Below are positions 39,853 to 48,362 of a stretch of DNA of 64,000 nt, piece after piece. This stretch comes from Microbaculum marinum. Lineage in GTDB: Bacteria > Pseudomonadota > Alphaproteobacteria > Rhizobiales > Tepidamorphaceae. Position numbers and translations under genes: made by a program. Positions within the stretch are counted from its first letter, which is position 1. Each line of letters begins with the position of its first letter. Under the pieces are notes generated by a model that had not been told where the DNA came from, searched no databases, and worked only from the letters and a program-made list of their open reading frames with translations. The stretch lies in NCBI RefSeq assembly GCF_042646165.1, contig NZ_JBHRTC010000012.1. One strand, 5' to 3'.

Positions 39853-41172
39853 ATGAACGTCCTTCTCATCGGATCAGGCGGCCGCGAGCACGCCTTGGCT
39901 TGGGCTCTTTCCGCGAGCCCGATGCTCACAACCCTCTACGCCGCGCCCGGCAATGCCGGGATAGCCGAGGTTGCGACCTGCGTGCCGCTCGACATCGGCG
40001 ACCATGCAGCGGTTGCCGAGTTCTGCACGTCGAACGACGTCAAGCTGGTCGTGGTCGGCCCGGAGGCGCCGCTGGTCGCCGGAATCGTCGACGACCTGAA
40101 CAGGGCCGGCATCCGCACGTTCGGCCCGACGGCGGCGGCAGCGCGCCTGGAAGGCTCCAAGTCCTTCACCAAGGACCTGTGCCGACGCTACGGCATCCCG
40201 ACCGCCGCCTACGGCACCTTCACTGACGCGAAGTCCGCGAAGTCCTTCGTCCAGACCGAGGGCGCGCCGATCGTCATCAAGGCGGACGGGCTCGCCGCCG
40301 GCAAGGGCGTCGTCATCGCCCAGACGGTGGAGGAGGCGGAAGCCGCGATCGACGACATGCTGGGCGGCGCCTTCGGCGAGGCCGGCAGCGAGATCGTCAT
40401 CGAGGAATTCCTCGAAGGCGAGGAGGCGAGCTTCTTCGCGATCTGCGACGGCCGCATGGGGCTGGCGCTGGCGACCGCGCAGGACCACAAGCGGGTCGGC
40501 GACGGCGACACCGGTCCCAACACCGGCGGCATGGGCGCCTATTCGCCGGCCCCGGTGATGTCCGAGGAGCTGTGCCGGCAGACGATGGAGAAGATCATCG
40601 CGCCGACGCTAAAGGCGATGCGGGCGGAGGGCACCCCGTTCACCGGTATCCTCTATGCCGGCCTGATGATCACCGCGGAGGGGCCGAAACTGATCGAGTA
40701 CAACGTGCGCTTCGGCGATCCGGAGGCGCAGGTCCTGATGATGCGCCTGCGCGACGACCTGCTGCTGCTGGTCCAGGCCGCGCTCGACCAGATGCTCGAT
40801 ACGGTCTCGATCCGCTGGCGCAGCGAGCCGGCGCTCAGCGTGGTGATGGCGAGCAAGGGCTATCCGGGCGCCTACGAGAAGGGGTCCATCATCAGCGGCG
40901 TCGAGGCGGCATCGTCTCTCGACGACGTCGAGATCTTCCACGCCGGCACCGTCCGGGACGGCGACGCGCTGAAGGCGACCGGCGGTCGCGTCCTCAACGT
41001 GACGGCGCTCGGCGCGACCGTCCGCGAGGCGCAGGCGCGCGCCTACGCCGCCGTCGACGCCATCGACTGGCCGGAGGGCTTCTGCCGGCGCGACATCGGC
41101 TGGCGGGCGGTCGAGCGGGAGGGGGCGCAGGACGGCGCGCGCGACCGCGACCGGGAGGCGCGAACCGCATGA
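39853..41172 (+). CDS. purD: Phosphoribosylamine-glycine ligase
   Basis: PurD makes GAR in purine synthesis. The 439-residue product is an ATP-grasp enzyme: MNVLLIGSGGREHALAWALS, VVVGPEAPLVAGIVDDL, FGPTAAAARLEGSKSFTKDL, VIKADGLAAGKGVVIAQTVE, TGPNTGGMGAYSPAPVM and IEYNVRFGDPEAQVLMMRL are all PurD signatures. After the family's usual end, it has a basic/acidic tail (EREGAQDGARDRDREARTA). The stop overlaps the start of the next gene (ATGA), so the downstream hydrolase, kinase-fold and patatin genes are probably in one operon with it. Confidence 0.94.
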   Translation: MNVLLIGSGGREHALAWALSASPMLTTLYAAPGNAGIAEVATCVPLDIGDHAAVAEFCTSNDVKLVVVGPEAPLVAGIVDDLNRAGIRTFGPTAAAARLEGSKSFTKDLCRRYGIPTAAYGTFTDAKSAKSFVQTEGAPIVIKADGLAAGKGVVIAQTVEEAEAAIDDMLGGAFGEAGSEIVIEEFLEGEEASFFAICDGRMGLALATAQDHKRVGDGDTGPNTGGMGAYSPAPVMSEELCRQTMEKIIAPTLKAMRAEGTPFTGILYAGLMITAEGPKLIEYNVRFGDPEAQVLMMRLRDDLLLLVQAALDQMLDTVSIRWRSEPALSVVMASKGYPGAYEKGSIISGVEAASSLDDVEIFHAGTVRDGDALKATGGRVLNVTALGATVREAQARAYAAVDAIDWPEGFCRRDIGWRAVEREGAQDGARDRDREARTA

Positions 41173-42089
41173 GCGCGCCGCTCGCCGACCTGTTTCCGGG
41201 ATTTGCGGCGCGGACGGTGGAGACCGGCGCGGGTGAACAGGGCGGGGCGGGCATCTTCCTGCGCACCGGCGGCGAAGGGCCGCCGCTGCTGCTGATCCAT
41301 GGCTATCCGCAGACCCACGTCATGTGGCACAGGGTGGCGCCGGCGCTGGCGGAGCGGTTCACGCTGGTGATCCCGGATCTCAGGGGCTACGGGCAGAGCT
41401 CGGTGCCGGCGTCGGACGCCGATCACTACGCCTATTCCAAGCGGGCGATGGCCGGCGACTTCGTCGAGGTGATGGCCGCGCTGGGCCATGACAGGTTCCA
41501 TGTCGCCGGCCACGACCGCGGCGGCCGCGTCGCCTACCGGCTGGCACTGGACCATCCCGACCGGGTGCAGAAGATCGCGGTGCTCGACATCGTCCCGACC
41601 TACGCGATGTGGCAGGGCTTCGACATCGATTTCGCGATGAAGGTCTATCACTGGATCTTCCTCGCCCAGCCGAACCCGCTGCCGGAAATGCTGATCTCGC
41701 GGGCGCCGGTGGAGTATCTCGACTACACCATCGCGAGCTGGACGAAGGCGAAGTCGCTCGCCGCGTTCGACGACCGCGCGCTGGTGCACTACCGCGCCTT
41801 CTTCTCCCAGCCGGAACGGATCCACGCCTGCTGCGAGGACTACAGGGCCGGGCAGGACTACGACTACCGGGCCGATACCGTGGATGCGGAGGCGGGAAAC
41901 CGGATCGCCGCGCCGCTGCTGGCGCTGTGGGGCGCCGCCGGCATTCCCAGCGAGACCGAAAGCCCCCTCGAGACGTGGCGGGCATGGGCCGGCGACGTGA
42001 CCGGCATGGCCGTCGATTCCGGCCATTTCGTCTGCGAGGAGAATCCGGACGCCACGGCGGCCGCGCTGCTCGACTTCTTCGGAGGCTGA
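41169..42089 (+). CDS. Haloacid-type alpha/beta hydrolase, fluoroacetate dehalogenase-like
   Basis: The 306-residue hydrolase matches the fluoroacetate dehalogenase (FAcD, R. palustris RPA1163) pattern residue for residue with a shift of six: nucleophile Asp116 and Arg117/Arg120 in GHDRGGRVAYRLALD, Asp140 in VLDIVP, halide-pocket His161-Trp162 in VYHWIFLAQPNPLPE, Tyr in CEDYRAG, and His in DSGHFVCEE. The start shares PLADLFPGF with that enzyme. It may cleave haloacetates; some relatives are epoxide or ester hydrolases. There is no signal peptide. ATG 41169 overlaps the purD stop. Confidence 0.85.
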   Translation: MSAPLADLFPGFAARTVETGAGEQGGAGIFLRTGGEGPPLLLIHGYPQTHVMWHRVAPALAERFTLVIPDLRGYGQSSVPASDADHYAYSKRAMAGDFVEVMAALGHDRFHVAGHDRGGRVAYRLALDHPDRVQKIAVLDIVPTYAMWQGFDIDFAMKVYHWIFLAQPNPLPEMLISRAPVEYLDYTIASWTKAKSLAAFDDRALVHYRAFFSQPERIHACCEDYRAGQDYDYRADTVDAEAGNRIAAPLLALWGAAGIPSETESPLETWRAWAGDVTGMAVDSGHFVCEENPDATAAALLDFFGG

Positions 42090-42092
42090 GCG

Positions 42093-43187
42093 ATGGCAGA
42101 GGCGCCTCTCGACCGGCAGGCCGCCTACTCCGGCACCAAGGACGTCGCCGCGGCGCTCGCCTTCGACGAGACGCGGCTGGCCAGGTGGCTGGAGGCGCAC
42201 GTGCCCGAGTTCCGCGGGCCGCTGACGGTCAAACAGTTCAAGGGCGGCCAGTCGAACCCGACCTACATGATCGAGGCGGCGTCCGGGAAGTACGTCCTGC
42301 GCCGCAAGCCGCCGGGCAAGCTGCTGCCGTCCGCCCATGCCGTCGACCGGGAGTTCAAGGTGATCTCGGCGCTGCACGGCGCCGGCTTCCCGGTCGCCCG
42401 GCCGTACGTGCTGTGCGAGGACGACAGCGTCGTCGGCACGATGTTCTACCTGATGGACTGCGTCGAGGGCCGGGTCTACTGGACCCCGGACCTGCCCGAG
42501 TGCGACAAGGCCGAGCGCGGCGCGATCTACGACGCGATGAACGAGACGATCGCCCGCCTGCACACGATCGACTACGAGGCCGTCGGCCTGAGCGCGTTCG
42601 GCCGGCCGGCCGGCTACGTGGAGCGGCAGATCAGGCGCTGGTCGCAGCAGTATCGCGCCTCGCAGACGCAGGACATCGTCGAGATGGAGCGCCTGATCGA
42701 CTGGCTGCCCGGGGCGACGCCGCCCGATTCAGGCGCCTCGATCGTGCACGGCGACTTCCGGCTCGACAACATGATCCTGGCCCCGGACAAACCGGACGTG
42801 CTGGCCGTGCTGGACTGGGAACTCGCCACCCTCGGCGACCCGGTCGGCGACTTCACCTACCACCTGATGCAGTGGCACATGCCGCCCTCGCGCTTCGGTT
42901 CGGGGACCGGCAGCCTGGTTGGCCTCGACCTGCCGGCGCTCGGCATTCCGACGATGGAGGAGTACGTCGCGAAGTACTGCGAGCGGACCGGCCGCGACGG
43001 CATCGCCAACCTCGACTTCTACTTCGCCTACAACTTCTTCCGTCTCGCCGCGATCCTGCAGGGCATCGTCGGGCGGGTGCGCGACGGCACGGCGACCAAC
43101 GAGAACGCGGCCGGCATGGAAACGCAGGTCAGGCCGCTGGCCGAGACCGCCTGGGGCTTTGCCGCGCGCGCCGGGGCGCTCGGCTGA
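42093..43187 (+). CDS. Phosphotransferase family protein (APH/ACAD10-like kinase fold)
   Basis: The 364-residue product has the aminoglycoside-phosphotransferase/ACAD10-11 kinase-like fold: FKGGQSNPTYMIEAASGKYV for the nucleotide loop, VLRRKPPGKLLPSAHAVDRE with the Lys, SIVHGDFRLDNMILAP with the catalytic HGDxxxxN, and LAVLDWELATLGDPVGDFTY with the DWE metal site. These enzymes in mammals and many bacteria phosphorylate 4-hydroxyacyl-CoAs for degradation; no acyl-CoA dehydrogenase is adjacent here. GGAGGCTGAGCG precedes ATG 42093. It lies three bases after the dehalogenase-like gene. Confidence 0.88.
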   Translation: MAEAPLDRQAAYSGTKDVAAALAFDETRLARWLEAHVPEFRGPLTVKQFKGGQSNPTYMIEAASGKYVLRRKPPGKLLPSAHAVDREFKVISALHGAGFPVARPYVLCEDDSVVGTMFYLMDCVEGRVYWTPDLPECDKAERGAIYDAMNETIARLHTIDYEAVGLSAFGRPAGYVERQIRRWSQQYRASQTQDIVEMERLIDWLPGATPPDSGASIVHGDFRLDNMILAPDKPDVLAVLDWELATLGDPVGDFTYHLMQWHMPPSRFGSGTGSLVGLDLPALGIPTMEEYVAKYCERTGRDGIANLDFYFAYNFFRLAAILQGIVGRVRDGTATNENAAGMETQVRPLAETAWGFAARAGALG

Positions 43188-43188
43188 C

Positions 43189-44052
43189 GTGGCGCGCGCG
43201 CCGAAGCCCGCGCCGCAATCCGGGCCACGCATCGGCCTCGCGCTGGGCGGCGGCGGCGCACGTGGACTCGCCCACATTCCCGCCCTGGAGGCCTTCGACG
43301 ACCTCGGCATCCGGCCGACGCAGGTGGTCGGCACCTCGATCGGGGCCATCATCGGCGCGGCCTATTGCTCCGGCATCGCCGCCAACGACCTGCGCCACTA
43401 CGCGATTTCCGCCTTCCGCCATCGCGGCGAGGTGCTGAACCGGCTCTGGAAGCTGCGCCACGAGCGGTTCGCCGACCTGCTGACGCCAAGCCTCGGCAAT
43501 CCGGTGCAGCTCAATCCCGAAAAGGTGCTCGACGCCTTTCTGCCGGACGGTGTGGCGCGGACGTTCGAGGGGCTGCAGATCCCGCTGACGACGGTCGCGA
43601 CCGACTTCTACTCGGCGACCCCGGTGGCGCTGTCGAGCGGCAACCTGCGGGTCGCGGTCGCCGCCTCGATGGCGATTCCGATGATGTTCCGGCCGGTCGT
43701 CGTCGACGGTGCGGTGATGATCGACGGCGGCGTCACCGACCCGCTGCCGTTCAGCTTCATCGACCGGGGGATGGACCTCGTCGTGGCGATCGACGTGGTC
43801 AACAAGCCGAAGGGCGACACCAGCAAGATCCCCTCGCCCTACGAGGCGATCTTCGGCGCCACCCAGATCCTGATGCAGGGGGTGGTGGCCGAGCGGCTCG
43901 CCCACCTGAACGGGCCGAACATCCTGATCCGGCCCAACATCAACGTGTTCCGGGTGCTCGACTTCCTGAAGGCGCGCGCGATTATCCGCTCGGCGGAACC
44001 CGCCAAGGACGAGCTGAAGCGGGCGCTGGAAAAGGCGCTGCGGCAGTTCTGA
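43189..44052 (+). CDS. Patatin-like phospholipase (RssA-like)
   Basis: The 287-residue product has the patatin fold: oxyanion loop LALGGGGARGLAHI, nucleophile Ser in VGTSIGAIIGAAYCSG (GxSxG), and the Asp of the dyad in VMIDGGVTDPLPFS. The substrate, probably a phospholipid or acyl ester, is unknown. The start is GTG 43189, one base after the kinase-fold gene stop, with no other candidate close. The C-terminal part (QILMQGVVAERLAHLNGPNI) fits the RssA/NTE class. It is the last gene of the purD unit; REP sequences follow. Confidence 0.88.
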   Translation: MARAPKPAPQSGPRIGLALGGGGARGLAHIPALEAFDDLGIRPTQVVGTSIGAIIGAAYCSGIAANDLRHYAISAFRHRGEVLNRLWKLRHERFADLLTPSLGNPVQLNPEKVLDAFLPDGVARTFEGLQIPLTTVATDFYSATPVALSSGNLRVAVAASMAIPMMFRPVVVDGAVMIDGGVTDPLPFSFIDRGMDLVVAIDVVNKPKGDTSKIPSPYEAIFGATQILMQGVVAERLAHLNGPNILIRPNINVFRVLDFLKARAIIRSAEPAKDELKRALEKALRQF

Positions 44053-44093
44053 AGCGGCAGGCGGCGGGTGGTCGGGCTGGGTCCTCGGGTTCG

Positions 44094-44300
44094 AAGGAGC
44101 GGCGGCTTCGCCGGGTCCTTGCGCTGGGTCCCCGCTTTCGCGGGGACGAGCGGGGGAGGGGCGGGGCGGATCGTCGGGTGTCAGGGAGGATAGGGTGGGG
44201 GTTCCCCGCCTGTTCCACCTATCCGGTTGTCCGTGCCGTTAAATTCCTAGTCCGCTCATCCCCGCGAAATCAGGGAATCCAGCGTGAAGGCTCGGCGAAG
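44094..44300. repeat. REP-like palindromes after the patatin gene
   Basis: GTCCCCGCTTTCGCGGGGAC (44128-44147) is an almost perfect hairpin, and TCATCCCCGCGAAATCAGGG (from about 44256) is its inverted relative, 110 bases on. They match the element family at 5211-5705. The gap 44053-44327 shows no gene. Confidence 0.7.
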
Positions 44301-44327
44301 CCGGCGCTTACGGTTCGCCCGGGCGCG

Positions 44328-44876
44328 TCACTGGCAGTAGTGGCGCTTGCCGTCGTAGCCGAGGAAGGTGCCTGTGGCCGGGTCGAAGGACCTGTACTTC
44401 GAGGCGCAGTAGGCGTTCCATTCGGCCGTGCCGCGCGCCGGGGCGTAGCCGGTGGCGACATAGGTTCCCGAATAGCCCGGCCCGCTCTGCACGGGCAGCG
44501 ACGGATCGTAGGGCTGCGTCGGTGCCACGTAGCCGGGGGCGACGTAGACGGGAGCCGGTGCCGGGGCGACGTAGGGGGCGGTGCCGTAAGCGTAAGGGGC
44601 GGGGGCGTAATAGCGCGGCTGCGCCAGGGCACTGCCGATCAGCGCGCCGGCGGCGAGGCCGACCACTCCCGCGGCCACCGCCGCGCCGGTGTTGTTGCGG
44701 TAGCCGTAGTAGCCGGAATAGCCCGGATAGTAGCCGCGATAGCCGCCGCCATAGTAGTAGCCGCCCCGCCAGCCGGCATCGGCGGAGCCGGTCGGGACGG
44801 CGGACAGACCGGTCGCGACGGTCATCGCCGCCAGCGCCAGCACGGCCGAACGACGCAGTTTACGAATGTCGAACAT
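44328..44876 (-). CDS. BA14K family protein
   Basis: The 182-residue exported protein has a signal peptide (MFDIRKLRRSAVLALAAMTV), a Gly/Tyr-rich region (GGYYYGGGYRGYYPGYSGYY), a glycine-zipper-like membrane-active stretch, a Pro/Ala/Tyr region, and the C-terminal BA14K signature WNAYCASKYRSFDPATGTFL with YDGKRHYC. BA14K of Brucella is an immunoreactive protein with lectin-like activity; the function in free-living relatives is unknown. The two Cys of the BA14K motif probably form a disulfide. Single gene. Confidence 0.88.
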   Translation of the reverse strand: MFDIRKLRRSAVLALAAMTVATGLSAVPTGSADAGWRGGYYYGGGYRGYYPGYSGYYGYRNNTGAAVAAGVVGLAAGALIGSALAQPRYYAPAPYAYGTAPYVAPAPAPVYVAPGYVAPTQPYDPSLPVQSGPGYSGTYVATGYAPARGTAEWNAYCASKYRSFDPATGTFLGYDGKRHYCQ

Positions 44877-45103
44877 CGCAATGATCCCTGTTGCACTTCG
44901 GCCAAGCGCCGATTGGACGCCACCTTAGCACGAACGGTGTGGCAACAGCGGGGCGGACCGGCACGGCCGGATGGCCGGGTGTCGGGGGCGGGCGGCGAAG
45001 GATCAAGATGGATCGCGGCCCGCCGCCGGGGTCCCCTGGGGTCCCCGGATTGCGCTGCGCTCCATCCGGGCTACGGGGTGTGCGGGGATCGTTTCGCCCA
45101 TTA

Positions 45104-45130
45104 ATTCGATAATTCTAGAATTACCGATTG
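45104..45130 (+). promoter_or_regulatory. Operator of the ArsR-type gene
   Basis: ATTCGAT leads into the perfect palindrome TAATTCTAGAATTA (45110-45123), then CCGATTG. The same arrangement precedes the next gene at 45585. It is 33-59 bases before ATG 45163, where a repressor could autoregulate. Confidence 0.65.
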
Positions 45131-45162
45131 ACTACGCTCCGAAGCCGTTCCATAGTCCGGAC

Positions 45163-45567
45163 ATGAACAGTCACGACGTCGCCGCACGGCTGGAGGCGCT
45201 GGGCAATCCGACCCGGCTGGAGATCGTCCGCATCCTGGTGCGGACCGGAAGCCGCGGGCTGCCGGTGGGCGACCTGCGCAGGCGGATCGGCATCGCGGCC
45301 TCGACCCTGTCGCACCACCTGGCCAAGCTCGTCACAGTCGGGCTCATCAGCCAGGAGCGGCAGGCCACCACCCTGATCTGCAGAGCGGAGCTCAAGACCA
45401 TGCAGGAAACGGCAGACTACCTGATTTCGGAGTGCTGCGCCGAGGAGAAGGCGGAGATCGATGCCGGAACCCGGACCGATCCATGCTGCGAGGACGGCTG
45501 CTGCGGCCCCGACTGCTGCAACTCGGGTGCCGAGGGGGAGAAGGCCGCCGGGAAAACGGCCGCCTGA
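45163..45567 (+). CDS. ArsR/SmtB family regulator with cysteine-rich tail
   Basis: The 134-residue protein has the ArsR winged helix: AARLEALGNPTRLEIVRILV, LPVGDLRRRIGIAASTLSHH, LAKLVTVGLISQERQATTLI. After Cys73 the C-terminus carries four Cys-Cys pairs: C91-C92 (ISECCAEEK), C108-C109, C113-C114 and C118-C119 (DPCCEDGCCGPDCCNSG). Such tails bind metal(loid)s; As(III), antimonite or another soft metal is likely. ATG 45163 is chosen because the domain begins there; the in-frame upstream DNA holds the operator. A terminator overlaps the stop codon. The next gene, a metalloid-type permease, has the same operator. Confidence 0.85.
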   Translation: MNSHDVAARLEALGNPTRLEIVRILVRTGSRGLPVGDLRRRIGIAASTLSHHLAKLVTVGLISQERQATTLICRAELKTMQETADYLISECCAEEKAEIDAGTRTDPCCEDGCCGPDCCNSGAEGEKAAGKTAA

Positions 45568-45576
45568 TTTTTTTTT
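45543..45576 (+). terminator. Terminator overlapping the regulator's stop codon
   Basis: GGCCG (45543-45547) and CGGCC (45557-45561) can pair, followed by nine T residues at 45568-45576 that begin directly after the stop codon TGA. It would end most regulator transcripts before the permease gene. Confidence 0.65.
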
Positions 45577-45584
45577 GGCCAATT

Positions 45585-45612
45585 ATTCGATATTTCCGGA
45601 AATACGGGATTG
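45585..45612 (+). promoter_or_regulatory. Operator of the permease gene, copy of the ArsR-type operator
   Basis: ATTCGAT leads into the perfect palindrome TATTTCCGGAAATA (45591-45604), then CGGGATTG. The frame (ATTCGAT, 14-bp palindrome with TTC-GAA arms, C-G-GATTG) matches the site at 45104-45130. It ends 5 bases before ATG 45617. Confidence 0.65.
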
Positions 45613-45616
45613 GACA

Positions 45617-46642
45617 ATGTCAACAGCCATCGCCCTCATCCGCAGCCGCGCCGGCCATATCGATCCGGCGTTTGCCGCGATCCTCATCGTCCTGGCGGCG
45701 CTTGCGATCGTCGCGCCGGGGCAGGCTCGCGACTCGGCGGCCTTCACCGTCGAAAGCCTGCTCTCGATCCTGCCCTATCTGGCCGCGTCGATCGGAATTG
45801 CCGCCTATGCGGCGGCGTCGGGCGCCGACAACCTGATCGCCCGGGCGTTCCAGGGGCGCACCGTCACCATGGTGGCGATGGCGGCGCTGATCGGGGCGCT
45901 GTCGCCGTTCTGCTCGTGCGGGGTGATCCCGCTGATCGCCGCGCTGCTGGCGATGGGCGTGCCGCTCGCCCCGGTGATGGCCTTCTGGCTGGCCTCGCCG
46001 ATCATGGACCCGTCGATGTTCGCGCTGACGGCAGGCACCCTGGGGATGGAATTCGCCGTCGCCAAGACGGTGGCTGCAATCGGGGTCGGATTGCTGGGTG
46101 GCTACGGCATGTGGGCGCTGATGCGCTTCGGCGCGTTCGAGAGCCCGCTCAGGCCCGGCATCGGCGACGGCGGCTGCGGCGGGGCGAAGGTGCGCGCCCC
46201 GAAGCAGGTCGTCTGGGCATTCTGGCACGACGGGGACCGGCGCGAGAGGTTTGCCCGCAACGGGCTGAACAACACACTGTTCCTCGGCAAGTGGCTGACG
46301 CTCGCCTTCCTGCTCGAATCGCTGATGCTCGCCTACGTGCCGGGAGACATGATCGCCCGGGTGCTCGGCCACGACGGCGTCGGCACCGTGGCGCTGGCGA
46401 CGCTGGTCGGCATACCGGCCTACCTGAACGGCTACGCGGCGCTGCCGCTGGTCGGCGGCCTGATCTCGCAGGGCATGGCGCCCGGCGTCGGCATGGCGTT
46501 CCTGGTCGCCGGCGGCGTCACGTCGATCCCCGCCGCGATCGCCGTCTTCGCGCTCGCCCGCCTGCCGGTGTTCCTCGCCTATGTCGGCTTCGCGGTTACG
46601 GGCGCGCTGATCGCCGGGCTGGCATACGGGATGGTGGGCTGA
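45617..46642 (+). CDS. COG0701/DUF318 permease, ArsP-like
   Basis: The 341-residue membrane protein has about eight to ten helices and the permease-family signature LSPFCSCGVIPLIAALLAMG, with Cys99 and Cys101 in the CSC motif required by ArsP for trivalent organoarsenical efflux. MAFWLASPIMDPSMFALTAG and IPAYLNGYAALPLVGGLISQ match the second conserved half. A cytoplasmic loop carries Gly/Cys (GIGDGGCGGAK). Exported substrate is inferred to be a soft metal(loid) or its methyl form. It follows its regulator after 49 bases that contain a terminator and its own operator, so it has a separate promoter. Confidence 0.82.
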   Translation: MSTAIALIRSRAGHIDPAFAAILIVLAALAIVAPGQARDSAAFTVESLLSILPYLAASIGIAAYAAASGADNLIARAFQGRTVTMVAMAALIGALSPFCSCGVIPLIAALLAMGVPLAPVMAFWLASPIMDPSMFALTAGTLGMEFAVAKTVAAIGVGLLGGYGMWALMRFGAFESPLRPGIGDGGCGGAKVRAPKQVVWAFWHDGDRRERFARNGLNNTLFLGKWLTLAFLLESLMLAYVPGDMIARVLGHDGVGTVALATLVGIPAYLNGYAALPLVGGLISQGMAPGVGMAFLVAGGVTSIPAAIAVFALARLPVFLAYVGFAVTGALIAGLAYGMVG

Positions 46643-46693
46643 GGGGACATCCGTGAAGGTCGGCCTCCCCGATCAAAATCATCCTCTCCGTCG

Positions 46694-46796
46694 TCGTCCC
46701 GGAAATCGCGTGGAGCGATGTCCAGGACCGGAGAGCCACGGACGGGGCGGTGGCTCTCCGATCCCGGCTCTGCGCTGCGCTCCGGCCGGGATGACG
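46694..46796. repeat. REP-like element
   Basis: GTCGTCCCGGAAATCGCG ... GGCCGGGATGACG is a member of the family in the 11918-12796 array. Inside, GGAGAGCCAC (46731-46740) and GTGGCTCTCC (46750-46759) are a perfect inverted repeat. It lies between the convergent permease and tadA genes. Confidence 0.7.
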
Positions 46797-46816
46797 ATGC
46801 AAGGGGTGGGATAGGG

Positions 46817-47266
46817 CTAGCCCCGCCGCGCCTCGAAGAAGCGCTTGAGCATTGCGCCGGCCTCGCGTTCGGCGATGCCGGAATAGACCTCGGGGGCATG
46901 GTGGCAGGTCGGCTGCGCGTAGAAGCGCGGCCCATGCTCGACGGCACCCGTCTTGAGGTCGGCTGCGCCGTAGTAGAGCCGGCGGATGCGGGCGAACGAG
47001 ATCGCCGCCGCGCACATGGCGCAGGGCTCCAGCGTCACCCAAAGGTCGCAGCCGGTCAGCCGTTCCGAGCCGATCGCCGCCGCGGCCTGACGGATCGCCA
47101 GCAGCTCGGCATGGGCGGTCGGGTCCTTCAGCTCCAGCGTCCGGTTGCCGGCCGCCGCCAGGATCGTGCCGTCCCTGACGATCACCGCGCCGACCGGCAC
47201 TTCGCCGCGTGCCGCCGCCGCGCGCGCCTCGGCGAGCGCTTCGTCCATGAAGCTCCTGGTGGCCAT
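46817..47266 (-). CDS. tadA: tRNA-specific adenosine deaminase
   Basis: TadA deaminates A34 of tRNA-Arg(ACG) to inosine. The 149-residue zinc enzyme shows PVGAVIVRDGTILAAAGNRT, the HAE motif in DPTAHAELLAIRQAA, and the PCxxC motif in WVTLEPCAMCAAAISFARIR. The first Met (47266) or the second (47248) could start it. It is divergent from the RluB-type gene with only 42 bases between, so the promoters overlap. Confidence 0.9.
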   Translation of the reverse strand: MATRSFMDEALAEARAAAARGEVPVGAVIVRDGTILAAAGNRTLELKDPTAHAELLAIRQAAAAIGSERLTGCDLWVTLEPCAMCAAAISFARIRRLYYGAADLKTGAVEHGPRFYAQPTCHHAPEVYSGIAEREAGAMLKRFFEARRG

Positions 47267-47308
47267 CAAATCCTTATCCTTTGGCCCGCACTCTGCTATC
47301 AGGGCGCC

Positions 47309-48362
47309 ATGTCCGACAAGGCCGACACCACGACTCTTCCCTCCTCCGAACGGATCGCCAAGCGGATCGCCCGTTCTGGCCTGTGCTCGCGGCGCGACGC
47401 CGAGCGGCTGATCGCCGAGGGCCGGGTCGCGCTGAACGGCAAGGTGCTCGACACGCCGGCGGTGAGCGTCGGGCCCGGCGACGCGATCACCGTCAACGGC
47501 AAGCCGCTGGCGGAGACCGAGCCGACGCGGCTGTGGCTCTACCACAAGCCGGCCGGACTGGTGACCACCAACCGCGACCCGCAGCGGCGGCCGACCGTCT
47601 TCGAGAAGCTGCCCAGGGACCTGCCGCGCGTCGTCAGCGTCGGCCGGCTCGACATCAATACCGAGGGCCTGCTGCTGCTGACCAACGACGGCGGCCTCGC
47701 CCGCGCGCTGGAACTGCCGTCGACCGGCTGGCTCAGGCGCTACCGGGTGCGTGCGCACGGCACCGTGACGCAGACCCAGCTCGACGCGCTGAAGACCGGC
47801 GTCGCCATCGACGGCGTGCGCTACGGTCCGATCGAGGCAGCGCTGGACCGGGCGCAGGGCGGCAACGTCTGGCTGACGATGGCGCTGCGCGAAGGCAAGA
47901 ACCGCGAGATCAAGAACGTCCTCGAGTCGCTGGGGCTCCGGGTCAACCGGCTGATCCGCGTCTCGTTCGGTCCGTTCATGCTGCGCGAACTCGCCGTGGG
48001 CGGCGTCGAGGAGGTGAAGCCGCGGGTGCTGCGCGACCAGCTCGGTGCGCGGATGATCCGCGAGGCGGGGATCAGGCTGCCGGAGCCGACCAGGACCGCC
48101 GCCGCGCCGCGCGGCTCGGGATCCGCCGCGGCAGGCGAAGGCAAGCCCGGCGGTTCGGGAAAGGCGGGCCAAGGGAAACCTGGCCAGGGGAAGCCGGTAA
48201 GGCGGAAGGGAGCCCACGTCGCGAGCGCGTCGAAGCGCCCCCCGGCGGACGACCGGCNNNNNNNNNNNNNNNNCCGGGAAGGCGGCCGCGACGGGTCGTT
48301 CCGGCAAGGCCGACCGTCCCGGCGGGCGGCCCGCCAGGACACCGCGTGGCAGGCAGCGATGA
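47309..48362 (+). CDS. RluB/RsuA-type rRNA pseudouridine synthase, interrupted by scaffold gap
   Basis: The product has an S4 RNA-binding domain (RIAKRIARSGLCSRRDAERL, VALNGKVLDTPAVSVGPGDA) and the catalytic domain with Asp in VGRLDINTEGLLLLTNDGGL and LREGKNREIKNVLESLGLRV. The C-terminal tail is Gly/Lys/Pro/Arg-rich (GKAGQGKPGQGKPVRRKGAH), as in Hyphomicrobiales RluB-type proteins. Sixteen N interrupt the tail. After the N the tail continues naturally in the frame GKAAATGRSGKADRPGGRPA and stops at TGA 48360-48362; reading straight through 16 N gives a wrong frame. The real gap length should be a multiple of three. Substrate is probably 23S rRNA. Confidence 0.85.
48258..48273. other. Assembly gap (16 N)
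   Basis: Sixteen undetermined bases lie within the repeat-like tail of the pseudouridine-synthase gene. Coding bases before (949) and after (89) add up to a multiple of three, so the stated length of 16 cannot be exact. Confidence 0.98.
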
